This document shows, one piece after another, positions 48,070-59,503 of a stretch of DNA of 64,000 nucleotides. A model generated the notes under the pieces. It was not told the DNA's origin and did no database searches. It saw nothing but the letters and a program-made list of their open reading frames with translations. The position numbers were made by a program, and so were the translations under genes. Source of the DNA: Anaeramoeba flamelloides (taxonomy: Eukaryota; Metamonada; Anaeramoebidae); NCBI GenBank assembly GCA_027625915.1, contig JANTQA010000051.1:3844501-3908500 (forward strand), given 5' to 3'. Position 1 is the first letter of the stretch. Every line of letters begins with the position of its first letter.

Positions 48070-48448
48070 AATCTTCAAAACAAACAATTTAATTGAAAAT
48101 TTTTAACAAACATAAAAAACCCAGATCACCATTGATCTTTAATCACTAATCCATTCAAAAAAACTGTGAGTATTTTTTCCGAACTAAATGATAATGAGGT
48201 ATCTTATAATCCAAATTATAAAAATCAATAAAATCAAGTTTCAAAAAGTTTCAAATCCACGACAAGAATAGCACAATCCATACAAATATTTTCAAGACTT
48301 TTTCGAACTTTCAGACTGACAGCCTGCAAGATTTCAGTCTCTGATATTCTTTCATATTGTTTCAAATTTCAAATACTTGATACAAACTTTTGTAAGCCAA
48401 AAACAAGGGGATAAAAATAATAATTAACAAAAGATAGCATTTTGAATT

Positions 48449-48912
48449 TAACTGTTGAGAGAAAAATGTTGGACAGAGAAAAATAGTTGGACAGCATTTT
48501 TAATTGGGAACATTACTGAAAATGATTTTTAATTTCAATCGTTTGTGAAATAAATAAAGAAAATAACAATAATCTACTTATTAGAATAACCATTAATGTA
48601 ATTCTACTTTTTCAAAACCTTATCTCTTATAATCTAAATCAAGTTTAAAAATTAGCATTTTCAGAATTAATAGTAAACTTTACTAGAACTTGGATTTTTG
48701 TTAAAATAGCATGATCTACTTTAGTTATCAACCATTCAAATGAGTATTCTACATATACCACAGATTAATGAACTTGTAACACCTTTAAACCTGGATTTAT
48801 ATAAAAGTCACCTAGTTATCAATAGTATTTGATTTTCAATTTTACTAATGTTCCCAATTAAAAATGCTGTCCAACCATTTTTCTGTGTCTAACATTTTTC
48901 TCTCAAGAGTAA
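48449..48912. mobile_element. Foldback element with GTTGGACAGCATTTTTAATT arms
   Basis: Arms of about 75 bp pair nearly perfectly: GAGAGAAAAATGTTGGACA on the left against TCTAACATTTTTCTCTC on the right. About 310 bp separates them. TIR edges resemble TTGAGAG / CTCTCAA. Only copy in the window; non-coding. Confidence 0.7.
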
Positions 48913-49244
48913 TTGAAATTTTGGAAAGTTTTCTAAAAGAAAAATATTTGTTAACTTTCAATAACCTGAAACTCTTTTTATGAAAACCAAAAAGAGGAAA
49001 GTTGTTTAAATTACATGTTTTTAAAAGTTTAACTTGTAAAAACTTTTAAATTGAAAGTTTTTGCATTGTGATCTTCTAATTCCTTTCAAAATTTGGAACA
49101 ATTTCAAAAAAACAAAGTGTTACTAAGCAAAAAAAGTTACTACAATTTTTGTGCTATTCTTGTAGTGTCAAGCCATCATTTTTTTCATTTTTTTCATATT
49201 GTACTTACTACCAAAAATTTGTCTCAACAAAAGAAACAGAAAAA
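48913..49244. other. 5' flank of the pallidin-like gene
   Basis: AT-rich, with a TTTTCATTTTTTTCATATTG pyrimidine-rich leader shortly upstream of the ATG at 49245. An open frame from 49093 is in another frame. Confidence 0.4.
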
Positions 49245-49966
49245 ATGGAACAAAAAATTGAAACTTTGCAAGAATCTGAAAAAATAAACAAAACTAATGA
49301 ACAAACAAAAAAAAAAGAAATAATTGAACAGAAAATTGAAATAAAAGAAAAAGAAAACGAAAAAAAACAAGAACAAGAACAAGAAATGGAAAATGAAGAA
49401 AAAAATGAAAAAGAAACCCAACAACTAAACGAACAAATTGAAAATCTCTCGTCTTGTTTTCAAGATCTTTTTCACATTCCACTTGTTGGCATTGAAAATA
49501 AACTTTTCGAAATCTCGTAATTGTTTCTGTTTTTTTTTTTTTTCAACTCATTCAAATACCTACTCTTTCCCTTCCATTTCTTTTTCGAACCATCAACAAA
49601 ATTTATGAAATTGTGAATTCCGTTTGCTTAATAAAAAGAAATGAGCAAGCAGAACTTTTAAAACAACTACCCAAAAAACAAGAAGCAAGAATTAGGTTTA
49701 ATAAAATGAAAGAACTGGATCAAGCAGTAATTTTTTTACATTTTTTTCTTCCTTTTAATCATTGAATTTATTTTTATCTTGTTGTTTGATTTCTTTTAAC
49801 ATCTATAATTTCTCTCTTTATCTTGTCGTTTTCTTAGTTTGAAAAAATTCCAGAATATACACAAAAGATCCAGAAATTAAAAAAAGAAATGAATTTTATT
49901 ACATCAAAAGTAAATAGTCTATTATCAAGCACAAAAAAACAAGCAGAAAAAGTTTCCAAAAAATAA
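49245..49966 (+). CDS. Pallidin/BLOC1S6-like coiled-coil protein (three exons)
   Basis: Exons 49245-49516, 49639-49726 and 49838-49966, with introns of 122 and 111 bp (donors GTAATT and GTAATT, acceptors AAAAG and CTTAG), give 162 residues. Residues 1-62 are a K/E/Q low-complexity tract. From about 63 the protein matches the pallidin layout: a helix ending LFEI, then NEQAELLKQL (compare TQNQVVLLDTL in human BLOC1S6), then an F...Y..K...LKKEM block (AFEKIPEYTQKIQKLKKEM against human LFAEAKHYHAKLVNIRKEM), then a basic tail. BLOC1S6 is a coiled-coil subunit of BLOC-1, acting in endosome and lysosome-related organelle sorting. The match was made from memory, and other small coiled-coil subunits (snapin, BORC) cannot be excluded. 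The first intron's acceptor lies far from its pyrimidine tract, but the phase supports it. Confidence 0.58.
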
Positions 49967-50423
49967 CCATCTTTAAAATTATCTCTGAATAGTTAAATTT
50001 TTGCCGAGCTGTTTCTTATTCAAGGAATTAGCACTCATCAAAACAATAACTTTTTTTTTTTTAATTAATGAATAGAGAATAATAACAAACTTTTATAAAC
50101 ATTTTTTGGTTGAATAAATATTATTTAATTCAATAATAATGAGAAATCATAAATCAAAAAAATTATAAAACAATTTATATAATTAAGGAATTACTTTGAT
50201 TCTTTACAACCTTTTTCTTTTTCTTTTTCATTTTCATTTCTATTTCTATTTTTCTCCCCCCCTTTTTTTTTTATTTTTATTTTTATTTACATATTTCTAA
50301 CAATACACCTTTTTATTTGAGAACAAAAAGTCAACTTTTTAGACATTTATTCAATGATTTTCAAAAATGGATCAACAATTTACTCTGAGAAAAAAGACTC
50401 AGAAGCGATTGATATCTATTTTA
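49967..50423. other. AT-rich spacer with pyrimidine tract
   Basis: Pyrimidine-rich CTTTTTCTTTTTC run at 50210-50270, then AT-rich sequence. No gene. Confidence 0.4.
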
Positions 50424-51443
50424 TCAAAATTATGAAATGCCTTAATCTTGTTGAGCAATTTTTCATTAAAGCTCTTATGGCTCGAAGATTAAGATCATAA
50501 AGAAAAAACGGATACAAAAAATTGAAAATAAAAAATACTTAAAATAGTCAAAAATATATAAATTTCGGTGCCAAGTGCTCCACTCTTGAAGGAAGTGTAG
50601 CACGGTACCTAATTTTTCCTGAATTTAAAATACTAGTGTAAATTTTTTGATTTTCCTTTGTTATTATAAATTCTAGAAAGGCTAACAGTTTTTTTTTTTT
50701 TTTAATAAAAAGAATATCAACCTAAATTTTCCTCGATTCTTTCAAATCAAAAAAAAAAATGAATGGTAGTCGAATATTCTTCTATTAACAGAGTTGACAT
50801 TTTGATTTTTTTTTGAAAATAAATCCAAATAATTCTTTTTTTTTGATTCCCTTGAATCAAATGATTTTTTTTTTTCAAATGATAAGTCTCAACTTATTTC
50901 TTGTTTACATTCGTTTTTTCATGGAATCACATCATTCTCAAAATTTAATAATTCATAATTTTTTATTTATTTATTTTCATAAAGAATTTAAGTTTTCACA
51001 AAAAGATAGATATAGGAGGTTTTTCTTCTTGTGATTTTATTTTTGATCAACTTTTCTTGAATCATGATGTTTTGAAGTTTATTCCTGATAAGAAAATTAT
51101 TTTAATTTGAAATGGAATCAAATGAATCTTTTTTTTTTTTAAATAGAATTTTTGTATCATACAAAAATTCTTTTTTTAATTCCATGGAATCAGAATAAAA
51201 TAATTTTTAATGTTTTTGAAAAATTATACTTCAAAGCGGCTTTAAAAAGTGGAAAATGTTTGATAAAAATTGATTACATTGTGAATCATTTTAATATTAT
51301 GATTACAAATTTTAATTGTTTGAGATTTTAAAAATTCTAAAAACGGAATCATTTTGGGAACTCTGTTTATTAATTGCATATTATCTAAATTTTATTTATT
51401 ATTGATAATCTTTATTTGGGTTTTTTTATCCCTTTTGTGGATT

Positions 51444-51460
51444 CTGTGTGTGTGTGTGTG
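51444..51460. repeat. (TG)n microsatellite
   Basis: Short TG dinucleotide run within the LINE-associated repeat. Confidence 0.85.
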
Positions 51461-53084
51461 AAATCATTAGTTTTTTTTTTTTTTTAATTCTTGTTTTTAG
51501 AAGATCTATCTATTTTTTTTTTTATTATGAAGTGAGGAAATTAATTTCCTCTTATAGCCGTTAGGTTTTATTGGGTTTTCTTTTTATTTGTGAAGTGTTC
51601 TAGGTTTTTTTGAGGTTTTCTATTTTATTTGTGAAATCTACCGATTTTCGTGAGGTTTTTTTGAGTTTTCTATTTATTTGGAAAACCTAATAGATTTAAC
51701 AAATAAAACAGAAAACCTCAAGAAAACCAATTTTAGCTTTTCCAGAATTTAAAAGAATTGATTAAAATCTAAGATTTTACTATATCCTTTTGAATTCTGG
51801 AAAATCTAGGAACTTGACGGCACTCTATGGAACTTCCCTAATTTCGAAATTTTTGTTTAGAAATTTTAATGAAGAATCATCATTTTCTTTATCATTAACC
51901 AATGATAACATAAATAATGAGAGCCAATTTTGAATAATACTAAATCTATTATTATTATTATTATTTTTTATTTGGATTAATTCTTTAATCCAAAATTTTC
52001 GGTTTTTTTTCATAGAATGTGAAATTCCATAAAAAATGATCGATACCTACATCTATTTCTGAGTTATGGTATTTTTTTACATAAATTGCAGAATTTTTGT
52101 TTTTATTTTATACTTATCATAAACATAAGAATATCTATTTAAATAATTTATGAAGTTTCGTAATTTTAGAATAGAAGTTGAACCTACCCATTTTAAATAT
52201 TTTTTATCGTTGTTTTTTTTTTTAATTTGAGAAATGAAAAGAAAATTTTTGAAATTATCTGTTTATTTCTAAAATTAAATAAAAATAACCACCTTTAGTT
52301 TTTCCTGAATTCAAAAGAATAGAGAGGAATCAAAGATTTTACTTAATTCTTTTGAATTCTGGAAAAGCGCGGTTAACTTTTCTTGAGTTTTCTAGAATTT
52401 GTGAAGTGTTCTAGGTTTTTTTTTACTTTTTGAAATAAACAGAAAATTTTAACAAATTTTCGGTTTATTTCGAAAAGTAAAAAAAATCTGACGAAAATCT
52501 ATCGATTTTCCAAATAAATAGAAAACTCAAAAAAACCTAACGAAAATCGGTAGATTTCACAAATAAAATAGAAAACCTCAAGAAAACCGAGACACTTGAC
52601 GACACTCTTCCGACATGACTTCATATCTGTTTATTTATACTTATGTTGTTATATCTAATAATTTTTAAATATTCTTGTACTTTTTATCCATAACAATTTA
52701 TTATTAAGTTTTCTCTAAATTATTTAGATTTAATTCTAATAATTTTAAGGTGTATATTTCGCAATTAATATTTTCAAAAAAAAAAAAGAGAGAGAGATAA
52801 TGAAAACTCTAATTTTTGGGATATAAGTCTAAAACCCAGAATTTCTAATTTCTTTTTGGGTTTATATCTTCTTTTACATATTGAAATTCTGACTTGATCA
52901 ATTTTTGCTTCAGTTTTCTAGATTATTCTTGGAGAATGTGGATTGATTTTTAAAAATTTTGTTACCTATTTTTTTTTATCCAAACATTAATTGAGATGAA
53001 ATATTTTTGGGTTGGATTAAATATAAATAATCCATAAAATCACTAGTTAGTACATATTGATTTAATAATTTGTAGTTTTACTCC

Positions 53085-53475
53085 ATTTTCTAAATGTTGT
53101 TGGCTAAAAATCATTTTGATTTTTTTAAAAGTTATTTTTGACTTTTTTGAAGTTTTTTTGCAATTTTTTTTCTTTTTCAAGCCAAATTTCTAAACATTTT
53201 ATTACTGATAATTGATTTGGTCTTAAGGTTTTATCAATATCTGGATTCATTCCTAATTCTTGAATAATTTTATAAATTATTATTATTTTTTTATCAATTT
53301 CTGAAATTGATCATTTCATGATTAAAAATAAGTCATCTGTAAAACATTTGAACATGATGAACTAAATCTTTAATTTCATCAATTAAAAAGTTGCTGATGA
53401 ATCCAAACATAAAGGATAAAAAGGATCTCCTTGAGAAACTCATATCCCTTCTTTTTTATAATATTTTTGTAGCCA
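53085..53475 (-). pseudogene. LINE reverse-transcriptase relic
   Basis: Reading the minus strand gives VSQGDP followed by a P/L/F-rich stretch, then FTDDLFLIM, ISEIDKKIIIIYKIIQELGM and NPDIDKT. QGxP and F/YxDD at this spacing are reverse-transcriptase motifs B and C, and the lack of an LTR-type FG-L-N-AP context points to a non-LTR element. Stops and frame changes interrupt it at several places (for example a TGA just before VSQ), so it is inactive. Confidence 0.6.
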
Positions 53476-53668
53476 AAAAAATCAATATATTTGTTAATCA
53501 CAAAAAAAAAAAATTACAAAAACTTAAAGAATGTGGATAAATTTTTAATTTGGCCATCCGAATTATATTATTATTTATTTATGATACTATTTTAATATAT
53601 TTTCTTCTTTCTTTTTTATATTTGGTTCAATTTTCTTATAATTACACCTTTCTCTTAATAAATAAAAT

Positions 53669-55524
53669 AAGAGATTAAAATTTCAAAAATATAATTTTCG
53701 ATAAATTATTATATTGTTGATCTTCAATTATTTAAAATTTTCTGTTTATTTTTTGTATATTAATAAAATAAGACTAAAGTTTCAAAAATATTTTTACATT
53801 GCAAACTAAAATGAAATCATAATAAACTTTGTTTCATCAACTGTAGTACAGCATTTTTTTTAAATATCAATTATTTTTTATAATTAAACTTTGAAGGGCA
53901 AATACGAGATAATTAGAATAATATAAACAAAAGGATAGTTGATACCCAATGTGGAATAAAACTAAGAACTCGATATATTTTCCTAAAAATTCAAAAACCC
54001 AAATACTTATTTTCACTTTTTGAAAAAAAAACAACAATTTAAATTTTGATCTTCAATTGGATCAAATAAAATTCCAATAGAAAAAAATATAATTTCTCTA
54101 CAATCATTTTTACTCTTTCATTAACATTAGAATAACACTTTTTTATCGGATAAGTAAAGATCTAACAATAATAATAATAATAATTACCAATGATTTATGT
54201 AAACTTAATTTAAAAAATAATGGCAGATTTTTACATCAGAAAAAAATTTATTTAAATTTTTATGTTTTTTTTAATAATAATGTATTTTACTAAAGTTTTT
54301 AGAGATAATAACCAATATATGTTAATAAATAAAAAAAACAGTGTAATTATTTAATTTTTTGAAATACAAATGAAAAAATAAAATAATAATAAAAAAAAGT
54401 TTGCCTCTAATTTTGAAATTTAGCTAATCAAAAAAAAAATCAAAAAAATAAAAAAAGCAGTCTAATGAGAAAAAATATGAAAAAATGATTTCATTTTTGA
54501 AACATCCAAAATAAATTTTTTCTTCTAATAGCATTCAAACGCTTTAAATACATGTAATACACTCAGTACAACCGGGCAAATTTGACTAGAAAATGGTTTA
54601 TTTAAATTTCAGAAAAAAAAAATTGTTTTGCGTTTTTTCTTTTTGTTTTGCAAATTGAAAAATTCAAACTAATAAAAATATAAATATATTTCAACAAGAT
54701 TAATCGCAAATAATATGGTCTTTTCTAAATAATAATTGATTTCTCAAAAGTAAATTAAGGTGTTTTTTTTTAAGTTTAATTGAAGCGTCTGAAAATAAGT
54801 GATTTTTTACCTTTCAGAAAAAAAAACAAATAAGAGTTACAATACCTAAAAGAATACAATTGGAAATTAACTTTTAAATAAAATGGGGGAACATCATCAT
54901 TAAATAAATAAAAATAAAAAAGGCAAATAAAATAAACACCTTTTCAATTAGATCGATTTACAAGTTTTATACTTTGATCTTATTAAAATGAACATGTTTT
55001 TTTATCCAAAGTAGCTATTTGAATTTGGTGTTTTTATATTTTGAAGAAAATCTATTGATTTATGAGTTATATATATATATATATATATATCATATAGAAA
55101 TCAACTATCCTCTGATAGTGTTTTATCTACATATTTCTTATTTATTCTTCGAAGGTCAATTATTAAAAATAATTGATATATGAAAAAAAAATTTTTGGCT
55201 ATTAAGACTGAAACAAAGTTTATTTATTTCGTAGAAAATGCTTAAACTAAAATAATTATAAATCATAATTTCAAAATTTTCACCCTTTTTTTTTTTTTTT
55301 TTTTTTTGGGTTGAATCTTTTGTAACTGATTTTTTATTTCAAGAATTTAATTCCTTTTATTTTAATTTTTGAAATCTTATTGTTTGTTTTGGCTTAGTTT
55401 GAAAAAAATATTTGAGAAAAGAATCTGTAAATTAAATTTGTAAAAAATGTTTTGTTCAAAATAATAATAAATAGCATTGGGATGACAAACACAAGGTAAT
55501 AAATTGTTTGTAATCATTCAAATT
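53669..55524. other. AT-rich spacer with AAT and TA microsatellites
   Basis: An (ATA)n run at about 54166-54183 and (TA)n at 55068-55090. No gene is supported. Confidence 0.5.
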
Positions 55525-55727
55525 ACAATCAGTTTCCCTTTTAAGGCACAAACTTTCAACTATATTTAAAGCACAAAAAAATCTCAAATTAAGGCAAAAA
55601 ATTTGGAATTTTGTGCTTTATTTAAAAATTATTTTACTAGAATTTGAATTTTGTGTCTTAATTTGAGAAATTTTTTGTGCATTAACTTTCCTTGAAAGTT
55701 TGTGCCTTAAAAGTGGAACTGACTGTA
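55525..55727. mobile_element. Palindromic MITE, family A
   Basis: TA-flanked. Starts CAATCAGTTTCCCTTTTAAG and ends AGTGGAACTGACTG. Arms have the three spaced AAGGCACAAA-type blocks. Confidence 0.8.
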
Positions 55728-56112
55728 ACAAGATAAAGAAAACAAATCTTTGAAAACAGGTTTTTATCGATTTTATTTTTTTCATTCTTGATTTCAACCA
55801 ATTGCTCTGAAAAGGTGATCTTTCTTGTTTGGTATTCTTAAAAGAAAATATTTGGTTTATAATTCACACCCACTTGAGTATTTTTTTTTTATTTGGTTTA
55901 TTCTCTAATTAATTTTATAGAGTCATATAATGACATTTCTAGATTTAAGGGTCAATTTAATACAAGAAAAAATTAAATCAAAAAATTGAAAAAGTAAAGA
56001 TTCAACTCTGCTTTATTTTGGGGTCTTTTTCTTTTCACAAATAGAATAGTTGGAGGATATTTTTCTTTCAAAAATTCAATATCACATGACTCTAAAAAAA
56101 GTTTTTTTTCAG
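55728..56112. other. AT-rich spacer
   Basis: Nothing recognised. Confidence 0.4.
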
Positions 56113-56600
56113 TACTGTGGCCTAAATAAAGCGTGGGAAAAATTTAATTCATGTTTCACAATGAAAAGTGTGTTTTTTTAGTCGTCGAAGAATTATACAT
56201 TAATCAATCCAAGAAACCAACAATAAACCCTAAAAAAATATAGTATTGGTTTCTTAAAGTTCTATTATTTAAAAAGAAATTCTAACAATGGAGGATCAAA
56301 TTGCAAAATTTATCTCAAAAAATTGAGAAAATTTTTACGAAAATTTTAATCATCAAAAAAAATACAACAAAAAAATTTAAAAATAATTGAGACTATTACG
56401 AAAAAATGTTGACACATTTCATTTCATAATTTAAATTTGACAAAAAATATCCAGATGTTTACCTTAAGAATTGATTTGGACTTAGTTCTACTATTATAAA
56501 GTTAATTGGATATTCCCATTGAAACACGAAGAAAAAAAAAAGGATTATATTTTGAAAGAGGGGTTATATTAGTTGTGCACGCATTATTTTGATCACTGTA
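56113..56600 (+). mobile_element. Tc1-like non-autonomous element, family C
   Basis: 488 bp. Left end TACTGTGGCCTAAATAAAGC, and the right end reverse complement reads TACAGTGATCAAAATAATGC. Interior blocks AACAATAAACCCTAAAAAAA, GGTTTCTTAAAGTTCTATTA and GGATCAAATTGCAAAATTTA match the other copies. Confidence 0.75.
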
Positions 56601-56724
56601 CTGTTCTAAAAATTAAAATCTTTAAAAATTGATAAAATGTAAACCAAATTTCATAATAAATTGCCCATGTTACATTTGAATTTTGAATTGCTTTTGTCTC
56701 GATTTGAAGTTTCCCCTTACAATG

Positions 56725-56914
56725 GTAAGTTTGCAAAAAAATCATTTTTTCTCTTTTTTATTTTTTCGACAGTGTTTTGTTAAAAAGGAAAATTAAAATG
56801 AAAAATTGGAAAAAAGTAACAGATGAATTAATGAAAAAATTGGGTTCAAATATGAAAAAGAGATTAGATTTAGTTATTCAAATGGAAGGAGAATCGATAA
56901 ATGGGTTTTACTAA
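56725..56914 (+). CDS. Possible small gene or terminal exon with a 48-bp intron
   Basis: A clean intron (GTAAGT donor at 56725, CGACAG acceptor ending 56772, pyrimidine-rich 3' half) is followed by ATG at 56798 and a 38-codon frame with a basic, helical-looking product (MKNWKKVTDELMKKLG...). The frame can be read upstream across the junction only for a few codons. It is either a micro-protein with an intron in its leader or the last exon of a gene whose upstream exons I could not find. It begins shortly after a family C element. Confidence 0.27.
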
Positions 56915-57394
56915 TTTTTTAAATTTTCTATTTTTAATGTAATGCTTCTTTAAAAATAAATGTCCCAATTTTTTTTAACAGTTTTTTTTTTATTATTTTT
57001 TATTTTTTTTTTATTTTATTTTTAGACAAAAAATTAATATTTTTTGAGTATAGAACTGAATATTACAATAGAAATTTTTATATTATAATAGATAACTTCA
57101 ATTATTAAAAATATTTTTCTTTAAAATTTGATTTTTAATAAGACAACGATTTTGAAATAGAGTTTACTTGCTTTTTTGAATAAAAAAAATAAAATTGATT
57201 TCTAATTTAAATAAACTTTTTAATCAAAAAAATAGATTTTTATTTTTATTTTTATTTCTTTTGTAATAAAAAGGATAGACATTATCAACATTTAGGATGT
57301 TATATATAAAAAATGCGTACTATTGTCAAAAAATAATAATTTAAATCAAAAATTACAATTGATAACCAAACTCACCAAGGTGAGAATAATCATT
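56915..57394. other. AT-rich spacer between convergent candidates
   Basis: No gene. Downstream flank of the minus-strand membrane-protein gene. Confidence 0.4.
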
Positions 57395-59503
57395 TTAAAG
57401 ATTATCCGAAAAGGATTGTCTATCAAAAATGATCAAGTCTTGGTTAACAAAAATATTTTGTAAACTGAAAATTTCTGTGTAAGCAACCCCATAAAAAACC
57501 CAAACAAATGGTATTGCGACAAAGGCACCGATGCCAAGACAAAGGAATCCAAGGGCAACAATTAATATGGAAAGAATCACAAACCAGATTGTGCCAAAAG
57601 CTCTTCTGTGAACTAATCTTCTCGAAAATCCAAAGGCCTGTTTGATTTTAAAATTCTTATGCTGAGCGATCCAAAATGGAACAGCCCACATCCAAACGAT
57701 TGCAAAGTACCACCCAATTATTTCAACATAATAGAAATACAATGCGTCAGTTACAGCAAAGAGCACAAAAATGACAATTGAAATCCAGAAGACACCAAAA
57801 AATGGTTGTCTGCCTTCCCTGAATGCACTAAACAATAGAGAGTATTTCAAAGGATTATTTTCTTCTTCATCAGGGTTGTTATAGTTTCTTATGGCTTTGA
57901 AAACGACTTTCCAAACACCAATTGAGAAAAAAGTCCCAAAAAAGGAAAAAAATATGAAAGCAAAAATTAAACCGCCAACTACCCTTTTTGTTAGTGGTGG
58001 TAATCGGAACAAGCTTTGTTTTTGTTGATCAGGTTGTTGATTTCTTTTATTTGGATCATCACCATTTTGATCATCAGGCTTATGGTCGTTTTCGTCATCT
58101 GGCTTATTGTCTGGGTTATGTTCGTCATCGCTTGTTGATCCTATTTGAAGTGATTTCTTCCTTCTTTTTGGATCAACTTGTTCACCTCCTTTTTCTTTGT
58201 TGTTTTCAAGTTCAGTTTCTTCATCATTTTCGTCTTCTTCGTCATGTTCATGTTCATGTTCATGTTCATGTTCATGTTCGTGTTCGTGTTCGTGTTCATG
58301 ATCGGGTTGATCGTCATTTTCTTCTTCAGATTCGTGACCACGTTCATGTTCATGTTCAGGTTCATCGCCTTTTTCCTCTTCTTGTTTATTGTTAGGTCTA
58401 CGGCCATGATCACCTTCATTATTATCTTCATTTTCTCCTCTGTGTTCATTATCATTTCTGTTGTCACCTTGTTGATCATTTTCTCCATTTCTTTTATCTT
58501 TGTGAAATAGTGATGAGAGAATCTTTGAGAAAAACTCGATTATACCAGACAATAACCCTTTTTTCTCATTTCCTTGTTCTTGACCATCTCTATCATTACC
58601 TTCACCTCTTCTACCTTGTTCGTTCCTTTCACCTTCCCTTTTTTCTCTTCCATCTTGTTCGTTTCTTCCACCTTGTTCACCTCTTCTGCCTTGTTCGCCT
58701 CTTCCACCTTGTTCGTTTCTTTCACCTTCCCTTTTTCCTCTTCCATCTTGTTCACCTCTTCCACCTTGTTCACCTCTTCTACCTTGTTCTTTTCTTCCCC
58801 TTCCATCTTGTTCACCTCTTTCGCCTTGTTCGTTTCTTTCGCCTTGTTCGCCTCTTCCACCTTGTTCGTTTCTTTCACCTTCCCTTTTTCCTCTTCCTCT
58901 ACTTCTTCCATTATTATCGTTGTTCTCTGAATTGGGTTGTTGTTTATTCATCAGACTCATTTTGCTTGTCAAGGTTGAAGATAATTGGATGCTTCGAAAA
59001 GAATTTTCATTAGGAGGTTGAGGGGGCTCTGGCTTATCATTATTATCATTATTCTGATCTCGAGTCTCATTTCCTGCGACCCTAAAACTGCTGAACCCAG
59101 CAATACCCATCGAAGCAATCGTTAAAAGAAGAAAGGTGATCAAAATCGTCAAAAACATACAGGTGAACAACCCACAATGCTTGGTATATATTTTTTTTGA
59201 TGTGCTCAACCAATCTTTATATTTTAAATTATAGAATCTTGCATTAAGCCATTTTTCATACTGATCCTTTTGCATTGGTGCTTTGTTCTGAGGAAGAAGC
59301 TCGTGTTGCTGGCCAAAATCCTTTGGATAGGAACCGTTCATTGGTGTTAGTGGTAACGACCTGTTATCATCTTTGGATGGAAAATCAGATGAGCTGTTTG
59401 AATTTTCCAAATCATAATTATCAGAACCATCTTTGGTGAGGTGCTCCTTTTCCTCTAAATTTAGAGACTTGTAATTTAAGTTTGAGTTATTGTTAATACT
59501 CAT
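57395..59503 (-). CDS. Multi-pass membrane protein with repeat-rich hydrophilic loop
   Basis: 702 residues from ATG at 59503 (the in-frame codon further upstream is TTG, not ATG). The N terminus is polar (1-108), then TM1 at about 111-137 (CGLFTCMFLTILITFLLLTI). A hydrophilic region of about 370 residues follows: an imperfect R/G/E/Q/N repeat (about 199-305), a short amphipathic segment (GLLSGIIEFFSKILSSLF, 317-334), and an acidic and histidine-rich tract with (EH)n at about 401-420. The C-terminal part has hydrophobic segments near 508-535, 568-592, 595-613, 638-655 and 657-677. The arrangement recalls small multi-pass families such as DUF975 or GPDP membrane domains, but I cannot name it. 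(EH)n could bind metal ions, which is inference only. No intron is seen. Confidence 0.8.
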   Translation of the reverse strand: MSINNNSNLNYKSLNLEEKEHLTKDGSDNYDLENSNSSSDFPSKDDNRSLPLTPMNGSYPKDFGQQHELLPQNKAPMQKDQYEKWLNARFYNLKYKDWLSTSKKIYTKHCGLFTCMFLTILITFLLLTIASMGIAGFSSFRVAGNETRDQNNDNNDKPEPPQPPNENSFRSIQLSSTLTSKMSLMNKQQPNSENNDNNGRSRGRGKREGERNEQGGRGEQGERNEQGERGEQDGRGRKEQGRRGEQGGRGEQDGRGKREGERNEQGGRGEQGRRGEQGGRNEQDGREKREGERNEQGRRGEGNDRDGQEQGNEKKGLLSGIIEFFSKILSSLFHKDKRNGENDQQGDNRNDNEHRGENEDNNEGDHGRRPNNKQEEEKGDEPEHEHERGHESEEENDDQPDHEHEHEHEHEHEHEHEHEHDEEDENDEETELENNKEKGGEQVDPKRRKKSLQIGSTSDDEHNPDNKPDDENDHKPDDQNGDDPNKRNQQPDQQKQSLFRLPPLTKRVVGGLIFAFIFFSFFGTFFSIGVWKVVFKAIRNYNNPDEEENNPLKYSLLFSAFREGRQPFFGVFWISIVIFVLFAVTDALYFYYVEIIGWYFAIVWMWAVPFWIAQHKNFKIKQAFGFSRRLVHRRAFGTIWFVILSILIVALGFLCLGIGAFVAIPFVWVFYGVAYTEIFSLQNIFVNQDLIIFDRQSFSDNL

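Larger units (their letters stand above)
50424..53668 (-). mobile_element. Decayed non-LTR retrotransposon (LINE), family F
   Basis: About 3.2 kb, transcribed on the minus strand. Reverse-transcriptase remains lie at about 53085-53475. Downstream on that strand is a conserved C-terminal block, then GTGTCGTCAAGTG near 52595, then about 2 kb of palindromic modules forming the 3' region. Both outer ends match the short derivatives at 8459-9236 and 38169-38963. 52640-53030 aligns with 63220-63640, the same region of the second relic. No intact frame remains. Ends were placed from shared sequence only, and no target duplication was recognised. Confidence 0.6.

Noticed and set aside
53085-53475. 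TGA read as Trp in the reverse-transcriptase relic, hinting at an altered code
   Set aside because: All intact genes here use TGG for Trp and the relics also contain TAA and TAG, so decay is the simpler explanation.
58178-59013. Long plus-strand frames rich in F, V and H
   Set aside because: They are antisense shadows of the repeat tracts in the membrane-protein gene.
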